64,000 nucleotides of DNA from Castanea sativa (taxonomy: Eukaryota > Streptophyta > Magnoliopsida > Fagales > Fagaceae), in contig NC_134014.1 of assembly GCF_040712315.1 (NCBI RefSeq), forward strand, positions 42,211,634 through 42,275,633, given 5' to 3'. The notes under the pieces were generated by a model, which saw nothing but the letters and a program-made list of their open reading frames with translations, had not been told where the DNA came from and searched no databases. Both the position numbers and the translations under genes were made by a program. This document shows, piece after piece, positions 46,119 to 58,472 of the stretch; position 1 is the stretch's first letter, and each line of letters starts with the position of its first letter.

Positions 46119-47434
46119 ATGATTCGAACAAGATCAAGGGCTACTAGCCCAGGCCACCAGAAGAGTAGGGATGCTTCTAGTAATCCCCTCCGCGATCGTC
46201 AATCCGCGCCTGTCGTGCAACCACCTTCTGTTCAACATATACAGTTCATGGCTGCCGCTATGGGGGAATTAACTCGTTAGAATCAGGAGTTGAACAAGAA
46301 GATCAATCTAAGGAGGCAACGCCATGATGGGCACGCGGAAGGACGAGCCCAAGGTCAGGAAGGTGGAGGAGAAAATGTTGAGTTCAAAAATCAGACCAGG
46401 GGTATTGCTTCAAGAAGAGTGCTATACTTGGAGAAGGAGATGGACCAGATGAGAAAAGCCATGGATGAGATGAAGGAGAACATGAGGCGGGCGAACCCCG
46501 TGGATGATTTAGTTCACCAAACGGACTCCCCCTTCACGGCTTCCATCAATAGTCACCCCCTACCTCCGAAATTCAAAATGCCTTCCTTGGATTCGTATGA
46601 TGGAAATCGTGACCCATGTGATCACATTACTACTTTCATGACGACCATGCACCTTCAAGGGGTCCCGAACGAGATTATGTGTAGAGCTTTCCCAACCACA
46701 CTTAAGGGACCAGCACGGGTGTGGTTCAGTAAAATACCCCCAAACTTCGTGGGCTCATTCAAGGAGTTGAGTAAGTTGTTCGTCAATAATTTTATTGGAA
46801 GGCAATGCCACAAGTGTTCCTCTTCTAGTTTGCTGACTGTAGAGCAAGGGAAAAACGAAAGTTTGTGGTCATTCATTACCTGATTCAATAGAGAAGCCTT
46901 GACAGTGGATAAAATGGACAACAAGTTGTTATTGGCCGCCTTTCACAATGGGGTCAACCCTGACCTGTTCATCCATAAGCTCTACGAGCAGGAACCACAG
47001 ACTATAGCCGAACTCGTCCATTCGACCCAGAATTCATGAATACTGAGGACGCTATCATAACCAAGAAGAGAAAGAGAGTAGAGCGCTCGGAAGCAGGTCA
47101 CCAGCGTTACTCAAATTAGGGTCCATGTCCAAAGAAGGCTCGGGTAGACGAGAAAAAAGACAGAGATGGTAAGAAGGCAAGTTCCTCAGCAAGAAATCAG
47201 CAATACACACCCCTGAATATGCCACTAGAGCAGGTGCTTATGCAGATCAAGGATGATCCGTCCTTAAAGTGGCCGGATAAAATGAAAGGAGATCTTAACA
47301 AGCGTAATAGGAACAAGTATTGCCGCTTTCACAGAGACCACGGGCATGACACGGACGAGTGCTTTGATTTGAAGCAGCAGATAGAGAATCTCATCAAACA
47401 AGGAAAGTTAAGGAATTTCCTTGGACGAGACTAA
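46119..47434 (+). pseudogene. gag: gag of the Tat-type element, broken
   Basis: The frame opens at the ATG at 46119 (MIRTRSRATSPGHQK). It is interrupted by an in-frame TAG near 46275, a TGA at 46881 and a frameshift near 47030. The capsid-like core is visible around 46560-46870 (PRVWFSKIP-like GPARVWFSKIPPNFVGSF). The nucleocapsid end has the zinc knuckle YCRFHRDHGHDTDEC near 47320, the CCHC variant usual for this lineage. Gag would form the virus-like particle around element RNA. This copy cannot make a full protein. Confidence 0.88.
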
Positions 47435-47699
47435 AGAGACGAGAAACTAAAGGCTAAGGTGGAGGAGTCATCATGACCCCCACTTGGAGAAATAAGAGTA
47501 ATTATCGGAAGAACCTCGACAGCACAGTCGTCCAAGTCGAGGAAAACATACCTGAAGGTGGTGCAAAACGTCCAGCAGTCTGGACGACCTCCCAGGACGA
47601 GGGAAGCGGACGAGCAAGCCATTACGTTTACAGACGAGGACGCTGGATGAGTTCACCACCCATACGATGACGCGATAGTCATCACCCTACTCATTACTG

Positions 47700-50600
47700 A
47701 TTACATGACTAGGAGGGTGTTGGTAGACAATGGCAGTTCGACGGACATTTTGTATTACCCCGCCTTCCAGCAAATGAGGCTAGGACGAGATCAACTCCGA
47801 CCGGTAAATTCGCCACTGGTGGGATTTGGAGGAACGAAGGTGCAGCCTGTAGGCACCATCACATTACCAGTGGTGGTTGGAGCGTATCCCCAGTAGATAA
47901 CCAAAGAGGTAAACTGATATAGGACACAATTTACTATTTAATTATTGTAATTTGTTATTTTTGGTATTTTTATGTAAAAACGTTATTTTAAGTTTTGGAG
48001 ATTTATTTCCTTGTTTTTAGGTGCATTTAATGTTTTTTAGGTCAAATTTGATTCCTGATATGGTAAGGTATCAATTAGGAGTTATTTTAGAATATATTTT
48101 CTTGTCTGTCAAGTTTTATGGAGCTCTTAAATAGGCTCTTAAGTCTGTAAACGTTTTTTAATATAGAATATTATTGAATAAAAATCAGAAAAGGTGAGGC
48201 TTTGCTCTCTTTTGGTTCTTCAAGAACTGTGAACTTATCAAGGATTCTTCCTTGTGGCGTTCAAACTTTATACCTTTGGTTCGTGATTCTTTATAATCAT
48301 TGGGTCAAGGTCAACTTATACCTTTGGTTCGCGTTTCGATTATAAACGTTGGGTCAGGGTTTCTATCATAAATCTGGTTTTTAGCTTTCCTGGGTTAAAT
48401 ATTCCAATATTTTTGTTGGGTCTCAAAGCGTGTCGATTGAGGTTCGCATCATAAACTTCCTTGTTGATTGTGCATCATCATATAATGCTATTATTGGAAG
48501 ACCAACCTTAAATAGTTGGAAGGCGGTAACCTCTACCTATCATTTTTCTGTTAAATTCCCGACCGAGCACAGGGTGGGCCAAGCACAAGGAGATCAGTTG
48601 GCAGCCAGAAAGTGCTACCTAGCCATGCTGGCGATGGACGAGCATGTACAGGCAATGAGCATAGACGAAAAAAGGATTGCAGTGGAACCCACTGAGGTGT
48701 TAGAAGACGTCCCTTTGGACGACAGTAGGCCCAAGAAGTTCACTAGAATTGGGGCGAGCATGGAAGAAGAGGCAAAGCATGCTCTGGTCCAATTTTTGAA
48801 GAAAAATCTTGATGTCTTTGCATGGAGTCATGAGGACATGCCTAATATTGATCCAAATGTTATTACTCACTATCTGAATGTGTGTCCCTATTCCAAGCCA
48901 GTGCGTCAGAAGAAGAGGGTTTTTGCTCCTGAGCAAGACAATGCCATCAAAGAAGAAGTCCAAAAGTTAATTACCGCTAAGTTCATCCGAGAAGTTTATT
49001 ATCCAGACTGGTTGGTGAACATAGTCATGGTAAAGAAGTCCAATGGCAAATGGCGAATGTGCGTGGACTTTACTGATTTAAATAAGGCTTGCCCCAAGGA
49101 CAGTTATCCATTGCCGCGCATCGACCAACTAGTGGACTCGATGGCAGGTCACAGGTTGTTGAGCTTCATGGATGCCTTCTTAGGCTACAACCAGATAAAG
49201 ATGGAGAAGGCAGATCAAGAAAAGACCTCATTCATTACTAGCCAAGGGTTATTTTGCTACAAGGTAATGTCCTTCGGTCTGAAAAACGTAGGGGCGACTT
49301 ACCAAAGACTGGTTAACCACATGTTCCGTCCTCAAATCGAGCGAAATGTGGAGGTTTATGTGGATGATATGCTGGTAAAGAGCCTCGACGAAGGAAAGCA
49401 TCTAGACGACCTTTAAGAGACCTTCGATACGCTTCGGCGGTATAACATGAAATTAAATCCAAGCAAGTGTGCATTCGGAGTATCGTCGGAGAAGTTCTTG
49501 GGGTTCATGGTTTTGCACAGGGGAATTGAGGCAAATCTAGACAAAGTCCAGGCGATACTGAATATGCAGCCACCGAAAAACATCAACGAAGTCCAGTCTC
49601 TTACCGGACGAGTTGCCGCCCTTAACAGGTTTGTGTCAAAAGCTACTGACAAGTGTTTGCCATTCTTTAAAGTCCTAAGGAAGGCATTTAAGTGAACGGA
49701 CGAGTGTCAAAGGGCCTTCCAAGACTTGAAGACTTACCTCATGATAGTGTCATTGCTAAGTCCATCTGTACCTAGAGAAGAGCTGTATTTGTATTTGGCG
49801 GTGTCCCCACACGCAGTAAGCTCAGTGTTGGTCAGAGAAGAAGGGAGAATCCAAAACCAGTTTATTACACAAGCCGTGCGTTGAGAGGAGCGGAAGGACG
49901 ATACCCAATGATGGAGAAGCTAGCTTTTGCCTTGATTACGGCTTTCAGGAAGCTGAGACATTATTTCTAAGCTCATATTATCAGCGTCCTAACGGATCAT
50001 CCCGTAAAGAAGGCAATGAACAAGTTGGAAGCTACTGGACGATTAATACAGTGGGCTGTGGAACTTAGCGAGTTTGACATCAGATACCTTCCAAGGAGCG
50101 CGATAAAGGCGCAGGCATTAGCAGATTTCATTGCAGAGTTCACCCCTAGCCAGGACAAGCTGGACCAAGACGAGGGTGTTGAAAGGTGGGTTATCAATGT
50201 AGACGGATCGTCCACGCTATATGTAGGAGGAATTGGAGTCATACTCAAGTCCCCAGAGGATGATAAGATGAAGTATGCGGCCTGTCTACAGTACCAAACC
50301 ACCAACAACGAGGCTGAGTACGAAGCTTTACTCAAAGGACTGGAATTGGCTAAGTCCCTAGGGGCAGAGTCGATAATAATCAAAGAAGATTCTCAGCTAG
50401 TCATCAACTAAGTAAGTGGAATGTGTGATGCTAAGGAAGATCGGATGAAGAAATACCTCAGCAAAGTGAAACGGCTTGCACGAAAGTTTTCAAAAGTAAG
50501 TTTTGTTCAACTCCCTAAGGAGGAAAATATGGAAGTAGATGCCTTGGCAAAAGCAGCTTCAGCAGGAGGAGTAACGGACGAGTACAACAAAGTCCAATAC

Positions 50601-51901
50601 ATGCCAAGCATAGACCTTCTAGATATACAACAAATAGGAGAGGGAGAAAATTGGATGAGTCCAATAGTAATCTATCTAAAAGATGGAAGGCTTTTAGAAG
50701 ACAAGGACGAAGCTAGGAAGTTGAGGGTTTGGGCAGCCAAGTACGTCCTCATAAACGAAGTGATGTACAAGCAAGGCTTTTCCCAACCTTACAAAGGTGC
50801 TTGGTTCTGGACGAGTCAAACTATGTTTTGAGGGAAGTTCATGAAGGAGCATGTGAGAATCATTTAGGAGCAAGATTGCTTGTCCATAGGGTCGTCTGTG
50901 CAGGCTACTACTGGCCTACAATTCAAGCAGATGCTAAGGCCTATGTCAGGGTATGTGACCAGTGTCAGCGCTATAGCAACGTCCCTAGACAACCATCGGA
51001 GTACCAGACCCTGATGATGGCCCCATGGCCCTTTGTGCAATACGGACTGAGTATCCTAGGTCCTTTCCTCATGGGAACCAGACAAATGAAGTTTTTGGTA
51101 GTAGGGATTGATTACTTTATCAAGTGGGTGGAGGCCGAACCTCTTGCAAAAATCACTCAGCAAAATGTCAAAAATTTTGTTTGGAAGAATATTCTATGTA
51201 GGTTCGGAGTACCCAGGGTACTAGTATCAGATAACGGACGTCAGTTTGACAACGCACCCTTCAGGAACTTTTACGAACAATTTGGAATCAAGAATCACTA
51301 TTCCTCACCCTCCCACCCACAGGCAAATGGCCAAGTAGAAGTAGCGAACCGATCTCTGTTGAAAATTATCAACACTCGCCTCGAAAGGGCAAAGGGGATA
51401 TGGCCAGACGAGTTACCGGGTGTTCTTTGGGCATACAGGATGACTATGAGAACTCCGACAGGAGAAACCCCCTTCAAGCTAGCCTGTGGAAGTGAAGTAG
51501 TCATACCGGCAGAAGTTCATATGGCTAACCATCGAGTGATGAAGTATCAAGAGAAAGAAAATGAGGAACAACTTCGTCTTGACCTCGATCTCATTGACGA
51601 GGTAAGAATGGATGCAGAGCAAAGGATATCAAGATACAAGAATCTTATGGCTAGACAGCATGATGCCATGGTAAAACTCAAGCGTTTCAACATCAGAGGC
51701 CTTGTTCTTAAAAGGGTATCCCTGGCAACCAGGAATCCAGCTCATAGAAAATTAGGACCCAATTGGAAGGGACCCAATTGGAAGGGACCCTACAAGGTAA
51801 TCTACTGCAAAAGGCAGGGGTCATACTACTTCGAAGCTCTGGACGGGCGAAAGTTAGAGCACCCCTAGAACGTGGAGCACCTGAGGAGGTACTATCAGTA
51901 A
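47700..51901 (+). pseudogene. pol: pol of the Tat-type element (protease, RT, two RNase H, integrase), broken
   Basis: Domains in order: protease with VDNGSSTD (about 47725); RT from about 48870 with YVDD at 49357; RNase H region about 49440-50150; a second RNase H-like domain at about 50190-50560 (VDGSS, then NNEAEYEALLKGLELAKSLG); integrase with an HHCC zinc region (50835-50970), a D,D,E core (GIDYFIKWVEA, LVSDNGRQF, and the glutamate after HPQANGQ) and a C-terminal GPYKV motif. Breaks are an inserted LTR (47915-48451), in-frame stops at 49414, 49693 and 50409, and frameshifts near 49860 and 50825. A 15-base duplication repeats NWKGP near 51770. Each domain is still easy to read, so the element died fairly recently. 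Confidence 0.9.
47915..48451 (+). mobile_element. Solo LTR (537 bp) nested in pol, duplication TAAAC
   Basis: It starts TGATATAGGACACAATTTAC and ends GAGGTTCGCATCA. TAAAC flanks it exactly (47910-47914, 48452-48456). Removing it rejoins the pol sequence. An internal ~50-base duplication (TATACCTTTGGTTCG...TTGGGTCA, near 48265 and 48318) is seen. It shows no similarity to the other LTRs in this window. It may be Copia-like, but the lineage is not certain. Confidence 0.88.
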
Positions 51902-52914
51902 TGAGCTTGGACAAGATTCACCAAGGATGAGGTTACAAATATGGACGAGGTCACAACTATGGTGTTTGCTAATACTTGTTGTTGTGTTTTTATTATTACT
52001 ATGGTGTGTATTAAGAATAAAAAGTGCATTAGTTCCTAAACTTTTGCACCGTCTACAGACCAGTTTGTGAAAGACGAAGTTATGTATTTTCTTAAGTATT
52101 TTAATAAGGCACTAGTTTCTAAGCATGTGCTATATTTGTGGACAATGTTCATATAATAATACGGTTTGGATTTCTAACGTATTTAATGCATAAATCCGAT
52201 CTCCATAATAATACCCACAAGGGGGGCGAAAGCCTAAGATGAATGAAAATCTCTAGACGCGGGGATGTAACGTTCATAAGCTTTCCTCGAGACAATGATA
52301 AAGTAAAGAAAAAATAAGCTAAGGCATAAAAGGCCATACAGTGAAGCACTAGTCCATGGACGAGCATCTGACCAAGACGCTCAGGTGTTCTAGGATGAGT
52401 CAAACACTAACGTCTTGTCCAAAGGCAAATGCCAAGTCAAACCCATGGACGAGATAAAGGTCTGACAGGACCATCATTGCTATCTTGAATTGTCCATTCG
52501 CAAACAAGTCAACCACATAAAAAAAGAAGAAGGCATATGGACGACCCTATAGTACGTGGACGAACCTCTAACATCGTCCATAAGAAAAGCATATGGACGA
52601 CCCTCTAGTACTTGGTATCAATAAGGCTAAAGTTAAAACAACCAATAACAGCAGGGATAGAGGGTAAAACTCGTCCATGCAATAAAAATAATGGATGAAT
52701 ATAAACATTCATTAAAGCTTAAAAAGGGTAGACGACCACCGTCCAAAAACCCTTACAAAGTAAGCTTTATAAGACAATTGTTAATGCGCTCATCCAAAGT
52801 ATGATGGACGAGAGAATTGTTTTCAAATACATTTTAATAAAGGTCCTAAAAACAATGGACCAAATCAAAGGGAAACAAACAAATAAACACTTAAAAGAGT
52901 AAAAAATCTCATCT
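51902..52914. other. Spacer between pol and the antisense ORF
   Basis: It is noncoding. It carries many GGACGA/TCGTCC motifs and a ~56-base tandem duplication (GCATATGGACGACCCT at 52532 and 52588). Confidence 0.6.
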
Positions 52915-55119
52915 TCAAATGGAGGGGGCGTCAGCTTTGGGGTCGTCCTGAAAGGGCTTCGTAGTGGCATCGTCTTCAATATTGACGTCCTCTGAACTTG
53001 TCTGGAGGAGAGAGCTAGCAGAGCCACCGAGTTGAAGTTTGACAAGGCTAAAATCTACCTCGAGGAAGTGTTCAATAGCTTCGATACGAAAGTCTTCGAA
53101 GCCAGCAGCATAGTTCCTGTCCAATAGATCAATAAACTGGAAGGAAGTTTTGAATTCCTCCTCAGCTACCTTTTTGGCGTCCTTGAGAAGGGTACTGAAC
53201 TTGTCATTTCTCTTTTGAAAATGATCTAAACGAGTGTCCTTCTCGATGATATCAGCCTTCACCTCCTCGACAAGATTTTGTAGCTCCTTAACCTCATCCA
53301 TAGCTTTACCCGCTACCTCAGACCAGTTTCTACACTCGTCCTTAACCTGCCGTAGTTTCGTCTCAAGCTTAGCCCTCTCTTTGTCTATTTCTGTGGTCTT
53401 TCTAGACGCTGCTATGAACTTAGACATGGCCTACACAAACAATTAAAAGTCCAATTAAAAAAAAAATAATAATAATAAAATAATGGTCACGATGAAATGA
53501 TAGGACGAGGTAAAATATAGAATTACATACCTTGAAGAGATCATGACAACAAAGTGCTCAAATTCCTTCAAGGACATGTCATAGCAAGCGGCCACATCCT
53601 CCTCCGTCACAAATTTTTCAAACCTCTCCCAGGCTAAGTCCTCATTCTCAATTATGTTCATGGGAACCTTAGGACGAGGCTGAGACGGGATAGGAGTGAT
53701 GACCTTTGAAGGGGTGATGCCAATAGACTCAGGCATTTCCTCGTCAAGGATTTGGACGGGAGGAGCATGAAAGACAGGGGGGTAGTGCTTGGCTTGACAA
53801 TCTCGGGCTTAGACGACCTATGCTTTGCCTTCTTGTGCCCTCGATGACTTGGAAGATCTTCCAAGTTTAGATCCTTGGGTAAGCTCTTCCTTTTATTCCC
53901 AATAGAAAGACGAGGCTAGGATTCCTCAAGGGTAAGACGAGACTGAGACTCCCCCAAAGTAGGACGAAGCTGAGGCTGAGCCTCTAGCCCTACGATCTCG
54001 TCCACTATCTCCTTCCCTTTGTTCTCTTTCATAGTAGCCATTCTTGCAGAGAAATTTGTTAGAATTACTTCAAAAAAAAAAAAAAAAACAAAGGATCACT
54101 AGAAGTAAGAACTTACATCTACGGATTGTGCGCTCGTGGGCTATGGCTTGAGGAGAAGGATTAGGACCAAGTCCCCAGGTAGCAAGGCGTTGCCAAGTAA
54201 CCAAGGAATGGAAATCCCTTTCAGGATAAAGACAAGCCTTTTGCACTCGTCCAAGGTAAAACTTGTTCAAGGACGGTCGTCTAACACCTGCAAGAAAGAG
54301 TTAAGAGTTGATTATAAAATGACATACAACAAGGGACAATGCATAGCAATAAACATACCTTCAGGACGAAGGTACCCTAACTCTCCACTATAAGGGGCAA
54401 ATGGATTCCTGCCAACCTCAACAGAGCGTTCTACCCAGAAACCTGAGACGAAGAAAAACTTTGTCTTCCAGTTCCTATCGGACGTAACCAAAGACTTAAT
54501 AATTCTACAATTTCTCCCTCTGGTTGTAAATTGATAAAAACCACGGGATTGACTAATTTCAGAGGGTTTGTAGCAAAAAATGAACTCATCCACTGTGAAG
54601 GGATGGTCCCCTTTAAACACCTCTCTCGACAAAATTTGCATAGAGACGACTAATCTCCATGCATTAGGTTTAAATTGACACAACCTTAAACCTAACCTGG
54701 TAAGTAGCTCCCTAGCAAAAGAGTTAAGAGGCAACCTAAGACCTTTTAAAAGATAGGCCTCATAAACTCCTACACCAAAACGAGGTTGGCAGCATCATTC
54801 TTCTCAGACAGCCAACCTCCTCTGGGATCTGATACCAACTCTTAAGAAACTCTAATTTCTTGTCGTCCGTCTTAGAAGGGACTCCCATAGCACAACTGTA
54901 AATGGTTTCTACCTCGTCCTAAGGAACAGACGGGGGAGCACTCGATGGACCAGCCTAGACCCAGACGCTGCTCTCATCCTAAGTTCTTCTTGAAGGACTT
55001 CTAGAGTAACTCCTACTACTGCTAGTGTAACTAGAACCACTATAACTAGAAGAGTTATGATACTCGTCTATCTCCTTTTCAACACTATTACTAGACGAAG
55101 ATACGACAATTCCAGACAT
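52915..55119 (-). pseudogene. Antisense ORF of the Tat-type element with three introns, broken
   Basis: On the minus strand the ATG at 55119 opens a serine-rich start (MSGIVVSSSSNS). An in-frame TAG follows after about 43 codons. Then comes a domain that I recognise as the 'gypsy-type transposon' (Transposase_28-like) fold: LGLRLCQFKPNAWRLVV, RGFYQFTTRG, KTKFFFVSG. Introns with GT-AG ends are 54288-54358, 54043-54116 and 53431-53530. The last exon (53430-52915) is a long coiled coil (KTTEIDKERAKLETKLRQVK) with an acidic tail. Such antisense ORFs between pol and the 3' LTR are known in Tat elements, and their role is unknown. A frameshift near 53740 also breaks this copy. Confidence 0.75.
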
Positions 55120-55474
55120 CTTGAAAACTTAAGGAAAACCTAAAAACGAGTGTAAAAAAGATACCTGACTCTAGACGGTGGAAAACTAGGGATGGTGGAA
55201 AACTTCTAGACGAGGCGCTAAGACGAGGATGTCAAATAAGAAAATTTGAGAAAATGTAGCGGGTACGAGAGGAATTCCACTATTTATAGGCGTTGAAAAA
55301 TGATGTCTCAAGTTACGTGACCAACCAGAGCATGCCACGTGGCACTTCCCTCGAAAAATTAAATCAACGTGACAAATTACCAGTGAAATTGAGACATGTG
55401 GCATACGTAATAGCTAATAATGAAACGCGTTTGAAAGATGACGCCACTTAATGTACTCCCTGGACAACCTATGG

Positions 55475-55488
55475 ACAAGGGGGGCAAC
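55475..55488 (+). other. Polypurine tract of the Tat-type element
   Basis: ACAAGGGGGGCAAC lies directly before the right LTR and is the expected plus-strand primer. Confidence 0.7.
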
Positions 55489-56167
55489 TGATGGGGTTTA
55501 AAAAATACGACTCCAGCTTCGTCCATAATCGAAGACAAAACCAAGTAGGCTGAGGTTGTAAGAACCTCATCCAGGATAAGGCCGTGCACGCAGTTAGGTG
55601 TGTGGGCAAAGCTTTGCATGGACAAAGTTTTGCCACATCATGCCATGTCGTCCAAAGAAAATCATCAACCTCGTCTTAGGAAATCGCCTAGAAGGGAACG
55701 AGACCGCTTGGAAGCAAGATGCGCCTAAATGGAGGTTCCCTGGACGAGGACCCCTGGACAAGCCCATGACACTTAGAGAAAAATTCCTAAGTGAATATAA
55801 CAACTCCATATCACACGCATAACTTTCAATGACCGTTTTGTGAGGAAAAATGTAACTCCTAAACGGTTGAAGAAGTTATCCCTGAACCCTCACACTTCCA
55901 CAAATCCAGGAGAGGTTACAAGTTTGATAACTGTCTTTAGGACACTATATAAACGCCCATTCAGACTAAACAAAGGTACGCTTGAAATTTCCTAAAAAGT
56001 TGGAACTCCAAAACTATAGAGAGAAAACTAACTTTATCATCGGAGGGTTCTTGGCCGGCAACCCCAATCACCTTTGATTGTTTTTCTTTCTTTTTCAGAC
56101 CACCAAGACAACAAGTAGTCATTTCAAGTCCGAAGCATCCAGCCTACTGATTTTCTTTGCATCATTA
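55489..56167 (+). repeat. 3' LTR of the Tat-type element
   Basis: Starts TGATGGGGTTTAAAAAATAC and ends TTTGCATCATTA; the final CA is mutated to TA, as shown by the target duplication that follows. It keeps the TATA box at 55946. Confidence 0.92.
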
Positions 56168-56199
56168 GTTCTAATTCTTCCATTAATGCTAATGGTGTA

Positions 56200-56992
56200 T
56201 TAATCATTTTTCTTTAAACATAACAAACTATCTCAAGTAACTCTATGTCTTTTCAATTTTATCGATAGAGGCCACCTCTCTCTATAAAAAAAATTTCTCA
56301 TTTTGTATTTCATCTTCCTTGTATTCTCATATATCCATCTTAACATTTTGATTCTATACTTATTTTATGAATATGTTGCTTCTTAAAAACATAACATTCA
56401 TCACTTTATAGCATACTTGGTGTTATAGTAGTTTGTAAACTTTTCCCTTTGATTTAATAGATAATCTATAATCACACAATACTCATAATACACTTTTCTA
56501 CTTCATCCACCTTACTTTTATCATATGATTTCCATTCTTTGCAATCTCTCTATCTCTTTTGATTAGTAGTCAAAGATATCAGAAGTTCTTGCTCTTTGAA
56601 ATCTCTTGACTATTAAGTCTGACAACCACCTTATTTTTGTTTCTACTTTCACCAAACTTACATTTTATGTACTCTATTTAAGTTATACTTAACAAAAAAA
56701 CTTTTCAATTTTTTAAAATCTCTCCAAATTAAATTTTATCTTGAGATTAACTTCATGTCTAGTTTCATCCAAAAAAAAGCTACATTATTTGCAAAAATAA
56801 CACACTAAGATACAAACATCCAGTGATAAGAAACTCAATTAGGATGCCTTTACTTGTTCTCGCACTAATTATAGCTCTACAATACCCTTAATCAACTTAA
56901 TATACTTCAAATGAACTCATCTCTTTTTAAAACCCACCACATTACATTTTTAAGGACCTTATCATATGCTTTCACTATGTTAATAAAAGGGT
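56200..56992 (-). pseudogene. Degenerate LINE reverse transcriptase (RTE-like)
   Basis: Read on the minus strand from about 56992 down, frames with many stops give FINIVKAYDKV (RT block around the first catalytic Asp), WWVLKRDEF, then NVAFFWMKL (the ADD box, with its Asp pair damaged), and a C-terminal GKSLQTTITPSMLYS-like stretch followed by KKQHIHKISI. This order matches the plant RTE-type LINE reverse transcriptase that I know from many eudicot genomes. It has many stops and shifts and is clearly dead. The Tat element sits immediately beside its end. Confidence 0.6.
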
Positions 56993-57374
56993 AAAATGAA
57001 TTTACATCCCTTGAACTTTGAGATAGATGCACTTACCCCAGTACTTTTATATTAGCCAATTTTGTGTATAAACTTTGATACTGTAACAACTAACAAGTAA
57101 ACCCCCTTTAACTCATTTTTTCACCAATTTAATTTTTTACTTCTATTTATTTTATGCAGTAACACAGTTGATATTTATTGTTCATGTTTTGCTTACTTAA
57201 TATGCTATCATATATTGGGCATTCTCATTCTTAGGAGGGTCCAACAGTTCAATCTCACAAACAATACATCCTTGAGAGTTAAGAATTTGACAATGTTTCT
57301 TAGGTATATCAAGCAGAATAGCAACAATGATAGGATACCCCAATGACTGAGTTTGAGGCTTATTTGGGAGACTG
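56993..57374. other. Intergenic, nothing recognised
   Basis: AAATGAATTTACATCCCTTG and AACTTTGA near 57000 resemble one end of the 'TTTGGTCCTCAACCTTTG' MITE type, but no second end is seen. Confidence 0.3.
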
Positions 57375-57525
57375 AATGGCCATTTGGTATGGTATTTTCA
57401 GCCACAGTTTTTAGTTTTTAGTTTTTAAACAATATTACACGTATTTCTACATATTTTTTTACCCACATGAATTTTCAAAAAATACAAACAATGTTACTAA
57501 AAAAATGCTACCAAACAGCCCATGA
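57375..57525. mobile_element. Short MITE with GGGCYGTTTGGTA-type ends
   Basis: The left end is GGCCATTTGGTATGGTATTT and the right end is ATGCTACCAAACAGCCC, inverted with respect to each other. Its middle matches the copy at 41520-41680. Confidence 0.55.
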
Positions 57526-58472
57526 ATTTCGATATTAGTATATCAATCAAGATAGATAAACATACGTACATTTAGTCACTTACACTCACACTCACACTCA
57601 CACTCATATATACAAGCAACAATTTGTGTTTGGATTTGCTTTTTCTTTTTAACTTATTAGCTAATTTAGCTTATTTATTTATAAAAAATTTTCAAAGTCC
57701 CATTTCTTATTTTAGGCACGACTGTACTTATGTCAACTTCCAACAAATAACCTTTTCAGTAAAAAGCAAATCCAAACACACGTGTCATGTGTGTATATTA
57801 AAAGAGTTCATTTTTTAGTTTTTTAATAAATAAAGTAAGTTATAACTTTTACACACGTGAACAACAATACACTCTTAGTACCAAATTTTACATATACCAT
57901 ACACAATATAATTAAAATATATATATCATCTTTATAAATGTCAATGAGTATGTAAAAGTTGTCTAATTTGCTATAAATATATACAAAAGTAATCACCGGA
58001 AAATTCTTAAGTATTCCCGGAGTATGGAAATATGGTGCTCCCTCCTCTCACATTCATAGTGGACTCCACCATGAATTTACTAAGCGGATCCTACCATGAA
58101 TGTGAGAGGAAGAAGCACCATCCTCTATATTCCGGAAGTACCTAAAAATTACTAGTAATCACCACTATTATTTCGAGTACTACACTCATTACATTAAATC
58201 TTCCATATTTTGTTATTTCTTTAAGCACTATTATTTTATCAGAGTGGTTGGAAGATATTCCTTCATACCTTCATAATGTTCTTCTAGCTGATCATGACTA
58301 ATTTTCTTTCTAATAAAGTTCCCAGTATTTCTTCTAAAAAAAAAAAAAGTATTAACAAACAATTGAAAACTTAACAACAACAACAACAACAACAATAACA
58401 CTAGCCTTAGTTCTAAATAAAAAATATTTCTACAATTATATATACCAGGTTATAACTAGTGTTCATTTCTCT
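57526..58472. other. AT-rich intergenic DNA with microsatellites
   Basis: (ACACTC)n near 57582-57606 and (CAA)n near 58374-58397. Also a short inverted pair, ATGGTGCTCCCTCCTCTCAC (near 58030) with GTGAGAGGAAGAAGCACCAT (near 58100), around a CCACCATGAAT/ATTCATGG core. This could be a small hairpin MITE. No gene is seen. Confidence 0.4.

Larger units (their letters stand above)
45339..56167 (+). mobile_element. Tat-type Ty3/gypsy LTR retrotransposon, decayed
   Basis: LTRs of 684 and 679 bp (45339-46022, 55489-56167) and the duplication GTTCT (45334-45338, 56168-56172) bound a 10.8 kb element. The primer-binding site is TTGGCATCGTCTATGGGAA, directly after the left LTR. The polypurine tract ACAAGGGGGGCAAC abuts the right LTR. 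Gene order is gag, protease, RT, RNase H, second RNase H, integrase, then a minus-strand ORF before the right LTR. That order, with the second archaeal-like RNase H and the antisense ORF, is characteristic of the Tat lineage. Stop codons and frameshifts in gag and pol show that it cannot move by itself. Confidence 0.93.

Noticed and set aside
49413..49652. Minus-strand frames across pol (also 48700-48963, 49997-50383, 51298-51504)
   Set aside because: Shadows of the plus-strand RT, RNase H and integrase coding sequence, with no splice or domain support.
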